Below, one piece after another: positions 8,920 to 18,116 of a stretch of DNA of 57,150 bases. How positions within the stretch are numbered: the stretch's first letter is position 1; the number at the start of each line of letters is the position of its first letter. Source of the stretch: CAZFHA01 sp964518595 (GTDB lineage: Bacteria; Bacillota; Clostridia; Saccharofermentanales; Saccharofermentanaceae); the NCBI GenBank assembly GCA_964518595.1, contig CAZFHA010000025.1:1-57150 (forward strand), read 5' to 3'. Position numbers and translations under genes: made by a program. The notes beneath the pieces were generated by a model. That model did not search any database. It was given only the letters and a program-made list of their open reading frames with translations, and was not told where the DNA came from.

Positions 8920-9921
8920 TTAAGAAATTGCCTGAACCGCAGTAATGGCAGCAACACCAACGATATCATCGGCGGTACAACCTCTGGACAGATCATTAAC
9001 CGGTGCAGCAATTCCCTGGGTAACAGGACCATAAGCCTCAGCCTTTGCCAACCTCTGAGTAAGCTTGTAACCAATATTTCCTGCGTCCAAGTCAGGGAAG
9101 ATAAGTACATTAGCTTTGCCAGCCACCGGACTGGTAGGAGCCTTACTCTCTCCAACAGAGGGAACAATGGCTGCATCTAGCTGCAACTCTCCATCCAAAG
9201 CCAAATGGGGCGCTTTCATCTTAGCAAGCTTAGTTGCTTCCACCACCTTTTCGGTTAAAGGAGACTTAGCAGAGCCATAGGTAGAATAGGACAACATGGC
9301 CACCGTGGGCTCTTTTCCAACCAATTTTTGAAAACTTTGAGCTGAAGATAGAGCGATTTCAGAAAGCTCCTCCGCATTGGGATTCTCCACCAACCCAGCA
9401 TCGGAGAATAAAAACACCCCATCTGCGCCCATAGAACAATCCGGTACTACCATAATGAAGAAAGAGGACACTAACTTGGTACCGGGTGCGGTTTTGAGGA
9501 TTTGAAGGGACGGACGCAGAGTATCTGCTGTACTATGACAAGCACCGGCTACCATGCCATCAGCCATCCCATGCTTGACTAGCATAACGCCTAAGTACAT
9601 CTCATCCCGCATGAGTTGAGCTGCCTTTTCACGAGCAGCCTCTATGCTGGGGAATTTCTTCTGTCGCATTTGAGCAAAATTCTCGACAAACTCTTCATAC
9701 TGAGGATAATTCAGAGGATCAACAAAAACAGCCCCCGAAATGTCCCAATTCCCCGAGCTGCTCGTAAGTTCTTCTTTGTTTCCAATCAGGATGACCTTAA
9801 CTATGCCTTGTTGCATAAGCTTAGCTGCTGCTTCAATTGTTCGTGGATCTCTGGCTTCCGGTAAAACAATTGTCTTCTGAGCGGCTTTAGCCTTTGCAAA
9901 AACTGTGTCAATAAATCCCAT
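8920..9921 (-). CDS. pta: Phosphate acetyltransferase
   Basis: Converts acetyl-CoA and phosphate to acetyl phosphate and CoA. At 333 aa it is the short, single-domain Pta form typical of Firmicutes, without the DRTGG regulatory region. Signatures seen are VLPEARDPRT near the N-terminus, MVAGACHSTADTLRPSLQI, the SYSTYGSAKSP segment, and NVLIFPDLDAGNIGYKLTQRLAKAEAYGPVTQG toward the end. It is the first gene of the pta-ackA operon and links the PFOR encoded at 51.5-55.0 kb to acetate formation. Confidence 0.96.
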   Translation of the reverse strand: MGFIDTVFAKAKAAQKTIVLPEARDPRTIEAAAKLMQQGIVKVILIGNKEELTSSSGNWDISGAVFVDPLNYPQYEEFVENFAQMRQKKFPSIEAAREKAAQLMRDEMYLGVMLVKHGMADGMVAGACHSTADTLRPSLQILKTAPGTKLVSSFFIMVVPDCSMGADGVFLFSDAGLVENPNAEELSEIALSSAQSFQKLVGKEPTVAMLSYSTYGSAKSPLTEKVVEATKLAKMKAPHLALDGELQLDAAIVPSVGESKAPTSPVAGKANVLIFPDLDAGNIGYKLTQRLAKAEAYGPVTQGIAAPVNDLSRGCTADDIVGVAAITAVQAIS

Positions 9922-9984
9922 GGTAATTCCTCTTTTCTTCTATATTGGTGTTACGCGAACACAATAAATTTTTCTTACGGCAAT

Positions 9985-10013
9985 AGTATAATGAAAAAAA
10001 CGCCACAAGACAA
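9985..10013 (-). promoter_or_regulatory. Candidate pta-ackA promoter
   Basis: On the minus strand TTGTCT (10013-10008), a 17-bp spacer and TATACT (9990-9985). The leader also carries a small inverted repeat, GTGTT/AACAC, around 9949-9963. Confidence 0.55.
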
Positions 10014-10111
10014 GGAAATTCCCCCGCATTATGGCATTTAAAAGCAGTTCCCTTTATTTAAACAAATTTAACAGCTAATTTTGTGTAATAAAGCAAAACA
10101 TTTTTTGGTTA

Positions 10112-11461
10112 TCAGGCTAAAGCCAGCCAAGTCTGTAAATTGTCTTCCCCATAGACGGAGATTCGCTCCTCGGGCAAAGTCTTATAAATCATGCCCCGAA
10201 TAGGACTGGTATCGCTGGTTGCTAATCGCCGTTCCAATATTTTAACCGCTGCCTCATAAAGTTCGGCATCATCAGTTGCTTTAGCAATCTGCATGGCCAA
10301 ACAATAGAGCATGGTGCTCTGGGAATCCGTGGTGGGTAGACCTGAAGTAAAGTCATAGCGGTCAAATAGAGCTTGATTATTTAGCAGCTGGGATTTAATC
10401 CACAAAATCGTGTTTTCCGGAGCTCTGCCAGCTCTGGCTAAATATAAGGTTATCTCAAGAGAATCCAGTAAATCCGCTTCAGTAGTGTCATTCCAATAGA
10501 ATTGATACCCACCATCTTCCGGTGAATAGGTAGCGGCAAAAAGTGGCACGCGTTCAGAGATGATACCATTCTCCAAAACACTAACAGCCTTTTCATAAAG
10601 GGGCTGATAATCACTGTCAAGCACCGCCATCATCCGATAGGTTTCCAAATTTAAAGAGGCTAAGGGCAAAATAGAGATACTGCCACCCTTACTAACTTGA
10701 TCCTTGTCATAATCTAAAATGCCCTCTCCACCACCCGAAGGCAAAGGCGTAGGTGTTGAGATTTCTATAGACGTTGTTCCTGGGAAAAAAGTTGCCGAGT
10801 CAGTCTTTTTATAGATCAGGCTCATGTACTCTCGAATCAGTTCTAAGTCCCCCGGACCGCCCCAACGGCTGTAATATCGAAAAAGAGCTTCCAGATAGTC
10901 CACTGTTAATTTATAGGAATTCGCCGAGGATCTAGGCAATCGATTGTGCTCACTTTCTACAACGACTTTCGGATTAATCGAAATATTGGGGAAAGACAGT
11001 AACTCTCTTTCTTCTATAAGGTATCCGTTTTCAGCCTGAAAATCACGCTGAATCCTGTCAATAATAGAGGCAGCCATCTCTTTTTGGCTTGTATCAACAT
11101 AAATATTCAAAAGCAAAATTTGATCGGACACGCTAAGTTTATCACTTTGCAAAGGCGATTGACTTTGGATCGAACCTTGAAGCACATACCAGGAGGCAGT
11201 CATAGGGGCAACACCCAGGCGAGTCTGTAACTTGTCAAGGGTTTGACTAAGGAGCAGATCTTTACGAATGGCTGTGGGTGTATCAGTCGCATTAATGTTG
11301 GTCAAGACCGGCTGAAAGGGCTTTACAGCTGCCTTAGAATAGAAAATATTTTGTTGAAATAAATAGGCGAAAATCAACCCGCCTCCTAGGAGCAATAGTA
11401 CGACAAAAACGATAAGATTTTTTTTGCTTAAGGTAAAATTAAAGAAACGTCTTTTTGACAT
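10112..11461 (-). CDS. Membrane-anchored extracytoplasmic protein of unknown function
   Basis: I do not recognise this protein firmly. An upstream TTG (11476) is in frame, but the ATG at 11461 follows GGGGGA closely and is preferred, giving 449 aa. Residues about 12-35 form a single hydrophobic anchor after a basic start (MSKRRFFNF). The rest is extracytoplasmic, largely helical, with repeated YLEALFRYYS-, LETYRMM- and LYLARAG-like helices that suggest an alpha/alpha toroid like those of some glycoside hydrolases or terpenoid cyclases. A low-complexity Ser/Thr/Pro/Gly linker lies in the middle (TPTPLPSGGGEG). It is transcribed divergently from tmcAL. The function is unknown. Confidence 0.7.
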   Translation of the reverse strand: MSKRRFFNFTLSKKNLIVFVVLLLLGGGLIFAYLFQQNIFYSKAAVKPFQPVLTNINATDTPTAIRKDLLLSQTLDKLQTRLGVAPMTASWYVLQGSIQSQSPLQSDKLSVSDQILLLNIYVDTSQKEMAASIIDRIQRDFQAENGYLIEERELLSFPNISINPKVVVESEHNRLPRSSANSYKLTVDYLEALFRYYSRWGGPGDLELIREYMSLIYKKTDSATFFPGTTSIEISTPTPLPSGGGEGILDYDKDQVSKGGSISILPLASLNLETYRMMAVLDSDYQPLYEKAVSVLENGIISERVPLFAATYSPEDGGYQFYWNDTTEADLLDSLEITLYLARAGRAPENTILWIKSQLLNNQALFDRYDFTSGLPTTDSQSTMLYCLAMQIAKATDDAELYEAAVKILERRLATSDTSPIRGMIYKTLPEERISVYGEDNLQTWLALA

Positions 11462-11632
11462 AAGTCCCCCAATCAAATGGCTTCTACTCTCTTACTGATT
11501 ATAAACCAGTAAAAAGAGACGTTAACCCCTATCTCTTTACTATAAATTACAATTTCACCTTGTAATTTTATCACATTTGCCTGTATCCTTGTAGATAATA
11601 CTCTGTTTCTAAAGAAGGGATACGATTACTAC

Positions 11633-12946
11633 ATGGCAATTATCGGAATCATAGCTGAATACAACCCCTTTCACAACGGACATGCCTATCAAATGGCAGA
11701 AGCCAGAAAACAGTTTTCTCAAACCGCACCCATTGTCGTAGCCTTGAGCGGTAATTTTACCCAGAGAGGTGAACCGGCACTGGCAAGCAAATGGCTTCGC
11801 ACCCGTATGGCGCTGGCAGCCGGTGCTGATTTGGTTCTTGAATTACCCTTCAGCTTTGCCTGCGCCTCTGCCGGACGCTTTGCCTCCGGTGGGGTTAATT
11901 TACTTGCCGCAACGGGTTTGGTAGACACCCTTGTATTTGGAAGTGAGGAGGATAATCTTACAATTCTGGAAGCGCTGGCAGAGATTCTACTCTGTGAACC
12001 ACCTTTATTTCAAGAACAGTTAAAAGCCTTTCTGGCTCAAGGTTTTTCTTATCCTCGCGCCAGAGAAGAGGCACTTGTAGCTGTCGCCCTTGAGCAAGCC
12101 CTGACTACTTCTGATCATTGCCGAAAGCTCCTTCGTGCACCCAATTCCATATTGGCTCTTGAATATCTTCTTTCCATAAAAAAAGACAATCTTCCCCTTT
12201 CCCCTTACCTTTTACTACGCCAAGGTAGCGGCTATCACGAGAAACAGCTTTCTACCACCTTTTCCAGTGCTACCGCAATTAGACAGGTTATTTGGGAAAA
12301 TCAAACCAGCTCTTTAACCCAAGCCCATACAGCCACTTTGGCCACCGCGCTCAAAGGACATATGCCCGACGAAAGTTTAGCTATTTTACTGGCAGAGTGG
12401 AATAGAGGGACTAAAGCGGTATTTTGGCAAAATTTGGCAGCCCACGCTGTACTAAACCTTAGAGCTCAGTCAGGAGAAGATTTATCCCCTTGGGCATATA
12501 TGAATGACGGCGTAAGCGGACGTTTATTACATACGGCACAAAAACTTCGCCTTAACCCAGAGAATGACCTTTGGTCCTCTTTTCTTGAAAAGGCTCATAG
12601 CAAGCGCCATAGTACAACTCGATTACAGCGTGCAATGGTTTCCATGCTTTGCGGACATCGTCAAAGAGATCTGGAAGAGCAGACCGCTCCCGCCTATCTT
12701 CGAGTGCTGGGATTTAGTTCACAAGGTAAAAATTTATTGCGAAAAATGCGTAGCTCCGCAAGTTTACCCATTATTACCAAAGCTTCGGATTTTTTAGAGC
12801 ATAAGGGAAATAGTCACTTAGAGCGGCAGGCTGAGTTGGATTTACTCAGCGCAGAGGTCTGGAATCAAGCAGCTGGTTACATCTATGGTGATGAATATCA
12901 AAGGCAAGTCCAACCCTTTAAAGCCAAAAAGCTGGAACTTCTTTGA
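11633..12946 (+). CDS. tmcAL: tRNA(Met) cytidine acetate ligase (TmcAL, YlbM family)
   Basis: TmcAL uses acetate and ATP to form N4-acetylcytidine at the wobble base of elongator tRNA-Met. The 437-aa protein begins with the nucleotidyltransferase motif GIIAEYNPFHNGHAYQ, where HNGH is the HxGH signature. It continues with FGSEEDN, LRAPNSILALEYL and the GSGYHEKQLS...FSSATAIRQ block typical of the family. The C-terminal helical region binds tRNA in characterised members. Acetate from the nearby Pta-AckA pathway is its co-substrate. It ends about 70 bp before tyrS, and the tyrS -35 box overlaps its stop codon. Confidence 0.9.
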   Translation: MAIIGIIAEYNPFHNGHAYQMAEARKQFSQTAPIVVALSGNFTQRGEPALASKWLRTRMALAAGADLVLELPFSFACASAGRFASGGVNLLAATGLVDTLVFGSEEDNLTILEALAEILLCEPPLFQEQLKAFLAQGFSYPRAREEALVAVALEQALTTSDHCRKLLRAPNSILALEYLLSIKKDNLPLSPYLLLRQGSGYHEKQLSTTFSSATAIRQVIWENQTSSLTQAHTATLATALKGHMPDESLAILLAEWNRGTKAVFWQNLAAHAVLNLRAQSGEDLSPWAYMNDGVSGRLLHTAQKLRLNPENDLWSSFLEKAHSKRHSTTRLQRAMVSMLCGHRQRDLEEQTAPAYLRVLGFSSQGKNLLRKMRSSASLPIITKASDFLEHKGNSHLERQAELDLLSAEVWNQAAGYIYGDEYQRQVQPFKAKKLELL

Positions 12947-12972
12947 CAGAGCTTCTACTCATACGGTAAAAT
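12943..12972 (+). promoter_or_regulatory. tyrS promoter
   Basis: TTGACA (12943-12948), an 18-bp spacer and TAAAAT (12967-12972). The -35 overlaps the TGA of tmcAL, so tyrS can be transcribed independently. The leader of about 40 nt is too short for a T-box. Confidence 0.7.
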
Positions 12973-13018
12973 GTCACCACACTAATTATGTCTTACTAGA
13001 CAAACGGAGGTAATGCCC

Positions 13019-14251
13019 ATGTCTTCACAGAATGTATTTGATATCTTGGAAAGCCGAGGATATATCTCTCAAGCTACGCACAGAGAGGAAATCTACGAAA
13101 AGCTCAGCCGTCCGGGTGTTACCTTTTATATTGGCTTTGATCCTACTGCCGACAGCCTTCATGTGGGTCACTTTGTTCAGATGATGGTTATGAGCCATAT
13201 GCAGAAAGCAGGGCACCGCCCCATCGCCCTGATGGGCGGCGGTACCGGTATGGTTGGCGATCCCAGCGGACGTACCGACATGAGACAGGTCTTATCTGTA
13301 GAGACCATTGCTCATAATGTTTCCCGCTTTGCCGAACAGATGAAAACCGTAGTTGATTTTTCGGAGGGAAAAGCTTTAATCGTTAACAATGCTGATTGGT
13401 TAATGCCCCTTAATTACATTGAATTTCTGCGGGAGATTGGTCCGCATTTTTCCGTCAACCGTATGTTGACCTTTGATTGCTATAAGCAGAGACTGGAAAA
13501 GGGCCTGTCTTTTCTGGAGTTTAACTACATGCTGATGCAGAGTTATGATTTCCTATACCTATACAGAAATCATAATTGTAATTTACAGCTTGGCGGTGAT
13601 GACCAATGGTCCAATATCTTAGGCGGTGTTGAGCTGATCCGAAGAAAAGAGCAGGGCGAAGCCTACGGTCTGACTTTTACCCTCTTAGCCAATAGTGAAG
13701 GTCAAAAAATGGGTAAAACAGCTAAAGGTGCTCTGTGGCTTGACCCTAATAAAACCTCCCCCTTTGAATTTTACCAGTACTGGCGCAATGTGGATGATGC
13801 TGATGTGATTAAGTGCCTCAAGTTACTGACCTTTGTAGAGCTTGAAGAAATTGCCGAGTATGCACTCTTAAAAGACGCAGCAATTAACGAAGCCAAGAAG
13901 CGTCTTGCTTTTGAGGTGACGAAGATTATTCACGGTGAAGAAGAAGCTCTTAAGGCCAAGAAGCAGGCCGAGGATCTTTTTGAAAAAGGTGGCCGCTCTG
14001 ATACCATGCCGACTACGGAAATCTCTTCAAGCAGCTTGGCTTCCGGGCTATCTCTGGCTGACCTCCTCTGTCAAACGAAGCTCACAGCCTCAAAAGGCGA
14101 AGCAAAACGTCTGATTCAACAGAAGGGTATCTATCTGAATGATTTGGTAGCCGAAGATCCTATGCTACTCCTAAACGAAAGCTTCTTTCCCGACAAGGAA
14201 TTAATCCTCCGCAAAGGGAAAAAAATATATCACCGAGTCATTCTTCTTTGA
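13019..14251 (+). CDS. tyrS: Tyrosyl-tRNA synthetase
   Basis: Charges tRNA-Tyr. Class I synthetase of 410 aa from the preferred start. The HIGH-type motif is DSLHVGHFV and the KMSKS-type motif is KMGKT (in GQKMGKTAKG). QLGGDDQWSN and FDCYKQRL are the TyrRS substrate-binding blocks, and a C-terminal S4-like domain (LADLLCQTKLTASKGEAKRLIQQKGIYLN) is present. An ATG at 13013 is only 2 nt from GGAGG, whereas the ATG at 13019 is 8 nt away and is therefore preferred. A strong bidirectional terminator follows. Confidence 0.96.
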   Translation: MSSQNVFDILESRGYISQATHREEIYEKLSRPGVTFYIGFDPTADSLHVGHFVQMMVMSHMQKAGHRPIALMGGGTGMVGDPSGRTDMRQVLSVETIAHNVSRFAEQMKTVVDFSEGKALIVNNADWLMPLNYIEFLREIGPHFSVNRMLTFDCYKQRLEKGLSFLEFNYMLMQSYDFLYLYRNHNCNLQLGGDDQWSNILGGVELIRRKEQGEAYGLTFTLLANSEGQKMGKTAKGALWLDPNKTSPFEFYQYWRNVDDADVIKCLKLLTFVELEEIAEYALLKDAAINEAKKRLAFEVTKIIHGEEEALKAKKQAEDLFEKGGRSDTMPTTEISSSSLASGLSLADLLCQTKLTASKGEAKRLIQQKGIYLNDLVAEDPMLLLNESFFPDKELILRKGKKIYHRVILL

Positions 14252-14270
14252 GAAATTACAGCTAAAAAAA

Positions 14271-14312
14271 GCAGGTCGAATTGGACAATTGTCCGCCGAC
14301 CTGCTTTTTTTT
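14271..14312. terminator. tyrS terminator with nested palindrome
   Basis: GCAGGTCG (14271-14278) pairs with CGACCTGC (14297-14304), flanked by A-runs and an 8-T tract. The loop itself holds the perfect palindrome GGACAATTGTCC. It is strong on the plus strand and could work in both directions. Confidence 0.9.
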
Positions 14313-14326
14313 GTTCTTATTCACAC

Positions 14327-14352
14327 AAAAAAAACGCCGCATCAATGCGGCG
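14327..14352 (-). terminator. rpsT terminator
   Basis: On the minus strand the arm CGCCGCA, a TTGA loop and TGCGGCG are followed by eight T, immediately after rpsT. Confidence 0.9.
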
Positions 14353-14378
14353 CTAAAATTCTTGTCTGAGCTCTATGA

Positions 14379-14642
14379 TTAATGGGCAGCTTTAACAGCA
14401 GCCTTGGCCAAACGAGATTTCTTACGAGCAGCAGCGTTCTTGTGGATATATCCCTTTGAAGCTGCCTTATCAATAGCACTCTGAGCATCCTTCAGCAGAA
14501 CAATCTTGCTGTCATCGTTGGCAACGATAGAGGCCTTCGCCTTCTTGACCACCGTGCGGATCTCGCTCTTCTTCATCTTGTTAGCGGCAGTCTTCTTCTC
14601 AGAGACCTTCACCCGCTTGATTGCGGATTTAATATTCGGCAT
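14379..14642 (-). CDS. rpsT: 30S ribosomal protein S20
   Basis: An 87-aa, Lys/Ala-rich helical protein that binds 16S rRNA. The N-terminus MPNIKSAIKRVKVSEKKTAANKM and the C-terminal block GYIHKNAAARKKSRLAKA are characteristic of S20. TGGAGGTGAAGAA precedes the ATG. It is a single-gene transcript with its own promoter and terminator. Confidence 0.97.
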   Translation of the reverse strand: MPNIKSAIKRVKVSEKKTAANKMKKSEIRTVVKKAKASIVANDDSKIVLLKDAQSAIDKAASKGYIHKNAAARKKSRLAKAAVKAAH

Positions 14643-14679
14643 TTCTTCACCTCCATCATTTCATCTAAGATACCATGGA

Positions 14680-14708
14680 ATTTTATCATGATTTCTTTCA
14701 TTCTGCAA
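14680..14708 (-). promoter_or_regulatory. rpsT promoter
   Basis: On the minus strand TTGCAG (14708-14703), a 17-bp spacer and TAAAAT (14685-14680), about 38 bp upstream of the ATG. Confidence 0.65.
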
Positions 14709-14809
14709 GAGTATTTTTAAAAGTAGCTTCATAAGCCCCCCTGCTGGGAGGACTTTTCATGAACAGCAAGCTGATTTGAACTTTACCATTAGGATATCAG
14801 CCAAGCCTC

Positions 14810-16330
14810 TCAGTCCAATCCTACATTCACGTAATGAATTTTCTGCTCAGCGATTTTTTTGTTCAGCCAAAGGAGCTCCCGGCTAATGACCGTAATAGTA
14901 ATCAGAATAGCAATACTATCAGAAATAGGGCTTGCCAGCCAGATGCCTTGAAGGCCAAGGAAATGGGGCAGAATCAAATACAGAGGTATTAGCAGTATGA
15001 TCTGTCTTAGCAAAGTCATAACCAAAGCAACAAAAGATTTGCCTACAAATTGGAAATAGTTAGCTGAAACAATTTGGAAGCCTAAGGCAGGCATCATAAA
15101 TAGGATAATCCGAAGAGCCGAAACCGCAATGTCGATGAGCTCCGGCTCATCATTAAAGAGCATGACGATATTTTCCGGGAAAAGTTGGATGAGCACCGCA
15201 AAGGTTATGGTTAAGGCTGAGGCAAAGCCCACGGCAAAAACATAGGTACTACGCACCCGAGAATACTTTTTCGCCCCATAGTTAAAGCCAATAATAGGCT
15301 GAATACCCTGATTTATTCCAATAATGGGCATAATGCAAAACATTGCGATAGAATTTATTAAAGTCATTGCAGAAACAGCCATATCGCCCCCAAAACGAGC
15401 CAATTGTAGGTTAGCTACAATCTGCACCAGAGAAGCCGCTGCATTCAGAGCAAAGGAAGAACTGCCAATGGCCATGATTTTTTTTACAATCGTCAACTGA
15501 GGCAAAAAATTGGAGAACTTTAAATGTACTGGAGACTTTCCCCGCAAATAGTAAAAACATACAATACTAAAAGAGACCATCTGGGCAATAACCGTTGCCC
15601 AAGCAGCACCTTTTACCCCTAGCCCTAAGCCAATCCCCGGCGGAAGCTTCAGACCCATAAGCTCTATTTCGTAAGGTTTAAAAATAAAAATCGGGTCAAG
15701 TATTATGTTGGTAACCGCCCCTATTACCTGAGTCATAACTGCCCAGACTGGATGCCCAACCCCTCTCATTACAGCTGACATCGAAAATTGAAAGCTATTA
15801 AAGGCATTAAATGCTAAGAGGATTACAATGTACTCCATAGCGAAAGGCAGAGTCTTTTCGCTGGCTCCAAACAGTTTTAGCAAAGGTTCGGCAAAAACCA
15901 GGCCAATAATAGCCAGAATTAAACCAATACCAAAAGATACGGAAGCACAGTTTCCCAAAACTCTTTCTGCCTCCCGCCTTGATTTCTCGCCTAATTTGAT
16001 CGAGATGAGTGCGGTGGAACCAATACCAATTAAGGCCATAAACGAAAAGGTTAACGTCGATAGCGGTAGGGTAATACCTACTCCGGCCATGGCCAGAGCA
16101 CCATCACTCATTTTACCAATCCAAAATCGATCCACAATGTTGTAGATAGCATTCACCATCATAGCAATCATTGTGGGTATAACAAAAGAAATTACCAGCG
16201 GTGGTATTCTCTTTTCACCTAATAGTTTTTCCCGCTGACGTGCCTGTTCTCCATGAGGGCTTAACTCTTCCATTTCTGGAATAAGAGCCTCCTCGCTGAT
16301 TTCAGGTCTATTTTCTTGTTCAATACTCAT
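14810..16330 (-). CDS. MATE-family efflux transporter
   Basis: A 506-aa membrane protein with about 12 predicted helices in two homologous halves, as in cation-coupled multidrug/toxin exporters of the DinF/NorM superfamily. Indicative segments are IPPLVISFVIPTMIAMMVNAIYNIVDRFWIG in helix 1, MRGVGHPVWAVMTQVIGAVTNIILDPIFIF in the first half, and GINQGIQPIIGFNYGAKKYSRV at the start of the second. A charged N-terminal extension of about 35 residues is cytoplasmic. The substrate is unknown. AAGGGGATCAA precedes the ATG, and no regulator gene is adjacent. Confidence 0.9.
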   Translation of the reverse strand: MSIEQENRPEISEEALIPEMEELSPHGEQARQREKLLGEKRIPPLVISFVIPTMIAMMVNAIYNIVDRFWIGKMSDGALAMAGVGITLPLSTLTFSFMALIGIGSTALISIKLGEKSRREAERVLGNCASVSFGIGLILAIIGLVFAEPLLKLFGASEKTLPFAMEYIVILLAFNAFNSFQFSMSAVMRGVGHPVWAVMTQVIGAVTNIILDPIFIFKPYEIELMGLKLPPGIGLGLGVKGAAWATVIAQMVSFSIVCFYYLRGKSPVHLKFSNFLPQLTIVKKIMAIGSSSFALNAAASLVQIVANLQLARFGGDMAVSAMTLINSIAMFCIMPIIGINQGIQPIIGFNYGAKKYSRVRSTYVFAVGFASALTITFAVLIQLFPENIVMLFNDEPELIDIAVSALRIILFMMPALGFQIVSANYFQFVGKSFVALVMTLLRQIILLIPLYLILPHFLGLQGIWLASPISDSIAILITITVISRELLWLNKKIAEQKIHYVNVGLD

Positions 16331-16556
16331 TTGATCCCCTTCATTCTAAATTCTAAAAACCATTGAATTAACATTATACCTAAGTCTCAGGGCTCTGCAA
16401 GTTCCAATAAAATTTGAAGTTTAAACTTTTAATTTTTAACCATTTCTATAATATCTATGATTTATAAGAAGACAAAAGAAATCTACTGGTAAAAAAATCT
16501 CCACCATGTTAGAATACACTAGGAATATATTTAAAGCTTTAAGGGAGGCTCTTTTT

Positions 16557-16886
16557 ATGGATAACAATTCAAATCAACCCACCACTTCTAATACTGGAAA
16601 CAATCGAATATTTAACATTTTAGCCTATATTGGTTTGCTATGGATAGTCGGGCTTGTAGCCGCACCAAACGAACCAAGCGTCCGATTCCATGTTAATCAA
16701 GGTCTAGTATTATTTTTGTTTGAAGTTGCGCTTTCAATCATAATGATAATCCCCATCCTTGGCTGGCTAGTTGGTTTGGTAGGAGGAATAGCAGCATTTG
16801 TATTTGCCATCATTGGCATAATTAATGCCGTTAATGACCAACAAAAGGAATTGCCCCTCATTGGCAAAATTCACCTTTTAAAGTAA
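16557..16886 (+). CDS. Small DUF4870-like membrane protein
   Basis: A 109-aa protein. The ATG at 16557 sits 8 nt after GGGAGG, so the upstream in-frame ATG (16506) is rejected. After a polar Asn/Thr-rich N-terminus of about 20 residues come three hydrophobic segments, with the family-like motifs LAYIGLLWIVGL, VRFHVNQGLVLFLFEVAL and a short C-terminal IGIINAVNDQQKELPLIGKI. DUF4870 proteins are small membrane proteins of unknown function. It converges on the DsrE-like gene with only 8 bp between the stops. Confidence 0.7.
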   Translation: MDNNSNQPTTSNTGNNRIFNILAYIGLLWIVGLVAAPNEPSVRFHVNQGLVLFLFEVALSIIMIIPILGWLVGLVGGIAAFVFAIIGIINAVNDQQKELPLIGKIHLLK

Positions 16887-16894
16887 TTCGAACT

Positions 16895-17362
16895 TTAGGG
16901 TCGAATTAACCTTTCGGCTCTAAGCATATCCTTACTCAGTTCTTCCATAGAGACCGTCTCGACCTTGGTCGAAGGCGGTTCTTTTTTATGTTCCAGAAGG
17001 CTTTCTTTACAAGCTCGTAGTCTAACATCCAGCTGCTGAATTTTTTCTACATACGCCCACACGGGATGCTCACTATCCAGTAGCAGTACTCCTCGCCCAT
17101 AAAACAAGATACGATCTGGAATAATAGTTCTATCTGCAGCGGCCTTAAGAAAACTTATAAGTAGTGCATTACTGGCGTCCTCTGGCTCCGCTCCTATCCG
17201 ATCTGAATCCAAGACTACAGTAACATGCCCTTTGGGAAAAGCCTCAGCCAGTAAGCAATACGCACTTTCTGGTTCTTCAGAATAGAGAATATCTTCTTGA
17301 ACTATATCTAAGGCTATGGTTGGTCTATGGTGACTCTTATTGCCGGTTTTATGCTTTGACAT
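16895..17362 (-). CDS. DsrE/YedF C-terminal-domain-like protein
   Basis: A 155-aa soluble protein. The central part (HVTVVLDSDRIG, then ALLISFLKAAADRTIIPDRILFYGRGVLLLD, then VRLRACKESLL) follows the DsrE-like C-terminal domain of the YedF selenium-metabolism sulfurtransferase family, including a Cys where the family has its CGTC-type cysteine. The N-terminal TusA/SirA domain of YedF is absent and replaced by a short basic segment (MSKHKTGNKSHH). It is the last gene of the yebC / P-loop / DUF6062 operon, 9 bp after the preceding gene. The function is not known and the assignment is by pattern only. Confidence 0.55.
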   Translation of the reverse strand: MSKHKTGNKSHHRPTIALDIVQEDILYSEEPESAYCLLAEAFPKGHVTVVLDSDRIGAEPEDASNALLISFLKAAADRTIIPDRILFYGRGVLLLDSEHPVWAYVEKIQQLDVRLRACKESLLEHKKEPPSTKVETVSMEELSKDMLRAERLIRP

Positions 17363-17371
17363 ATATAAGCC

Positions 17372-18106
17372 CTATCCTTTCTCCGTCCCTGCCATTCTCT
17401 CAATCCCTCGAGGTACTGCATCTACACTATTTCCCCAAGGCTTATCTTCGTTAATGTAATCAAATTTACGCGTGAACCACTCTAAGTCTTCAATCATAAT
17501 TTTTGTTTGTTCATTGTGCTGCCGAGCCAGTTGGGCAGTAAACTCCGCTGCTTGATTTTGAGATAAATACTTTGCAGCACCACGTAGCAAAAAAGCCACA
17601 TGTGGAAAGCAATGAATCTTACTCTGAAAAACAGTCTGAAAGCCCTTATCTTCGAAATAAAGCCAAAAAAGCACATCGCCATAACGTTCCATAGTAAAAT
17701 TTATTTTGTCACAAATAATGCAGGATTGCATCCGCCCCTCAATTCGATCAGCCATATCCAGGAGCCGTTTTTTGTAGTCTTTATCTCTTCCCTTTAAAAA
17801 ACTGCCGGAGCCTGGAGCCGAAGCTTCAAGAGCGGCAGCCAGATCCCTATCCAGATCCTGAAAGTGGGTATGTAGCATAAGACCCAGACCTAAGCGATTC
17901 TTTTCTTGAGCATAAAGCTTTTTAAGGTGTGGGTAACAAAAGCCTTTACTATTTGTTGCTTTTCTCGTATCTGGCTCCATTAGAGATGGTCCTAAATAAT
18001 AGTTCAAAGCTCCGGTCTCTATCTCCTGATGTAACGCACAGAGGGGACAGCCACAGTCACTTCTATAAGCATCATTGACCGGAATGGTGTAAATCTTCTC
18101 TTTCAT
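17372..18106 (-). CDS. DUF6062-like protein with two CxxC/CxPH pairs
   Basis: The ATG at 18106 with AAGGAG 5 nt upstream is chosen, giving 244-245 aa; a longer in-frame version runs into the previous gene. The N-terminus MKEKIYTIPVNDAY resembles DUF6062. Two similar half-sites are visible: C20-P-L-C23 with C57-Y-P-H60, and C129-I-I-C132 with C166-F-P-H169. This could be a duplicated metal-binding (zinc or iron) module. There is no membrane segment. The gene begins 10 bp after the P-loop/Asp23-like gene and shares its transcript. The biochemical role is unknown. Confidence 0.7.
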   Translation of the reverse strand: MKEKIYTIPVNDAYRSDCGCPLCALHQEIETGALNYYLGPSLMEPDTRKATNSKGFCYPHLKKLYAQEKNRLGLGLMLHTHFQDLDRDLAAALEASAPGSGSFLKGRDKDYKKRLLDMADRIEGRMQSCIICDKINFTMERYGDVLFWLYFEDKGFQTVFQSKIHCFPHVAFLLRGAAKYLSQNQAAEFTAQLARQHNEQTKIMIEDLEWFTRKFDYINEDKPWGNSVDAVPRGIERMAGTEKG

Positions 18107-18116
18107 CACACTCTCC

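Noticed and set aside
10112..11461. Assignment of the unknown anchored protein as a GH8-like glycoside hydrolase.
   Set aside because: Only the helical pattern suggests it; I cannot identify catalytic acids in a family-consistent motif.
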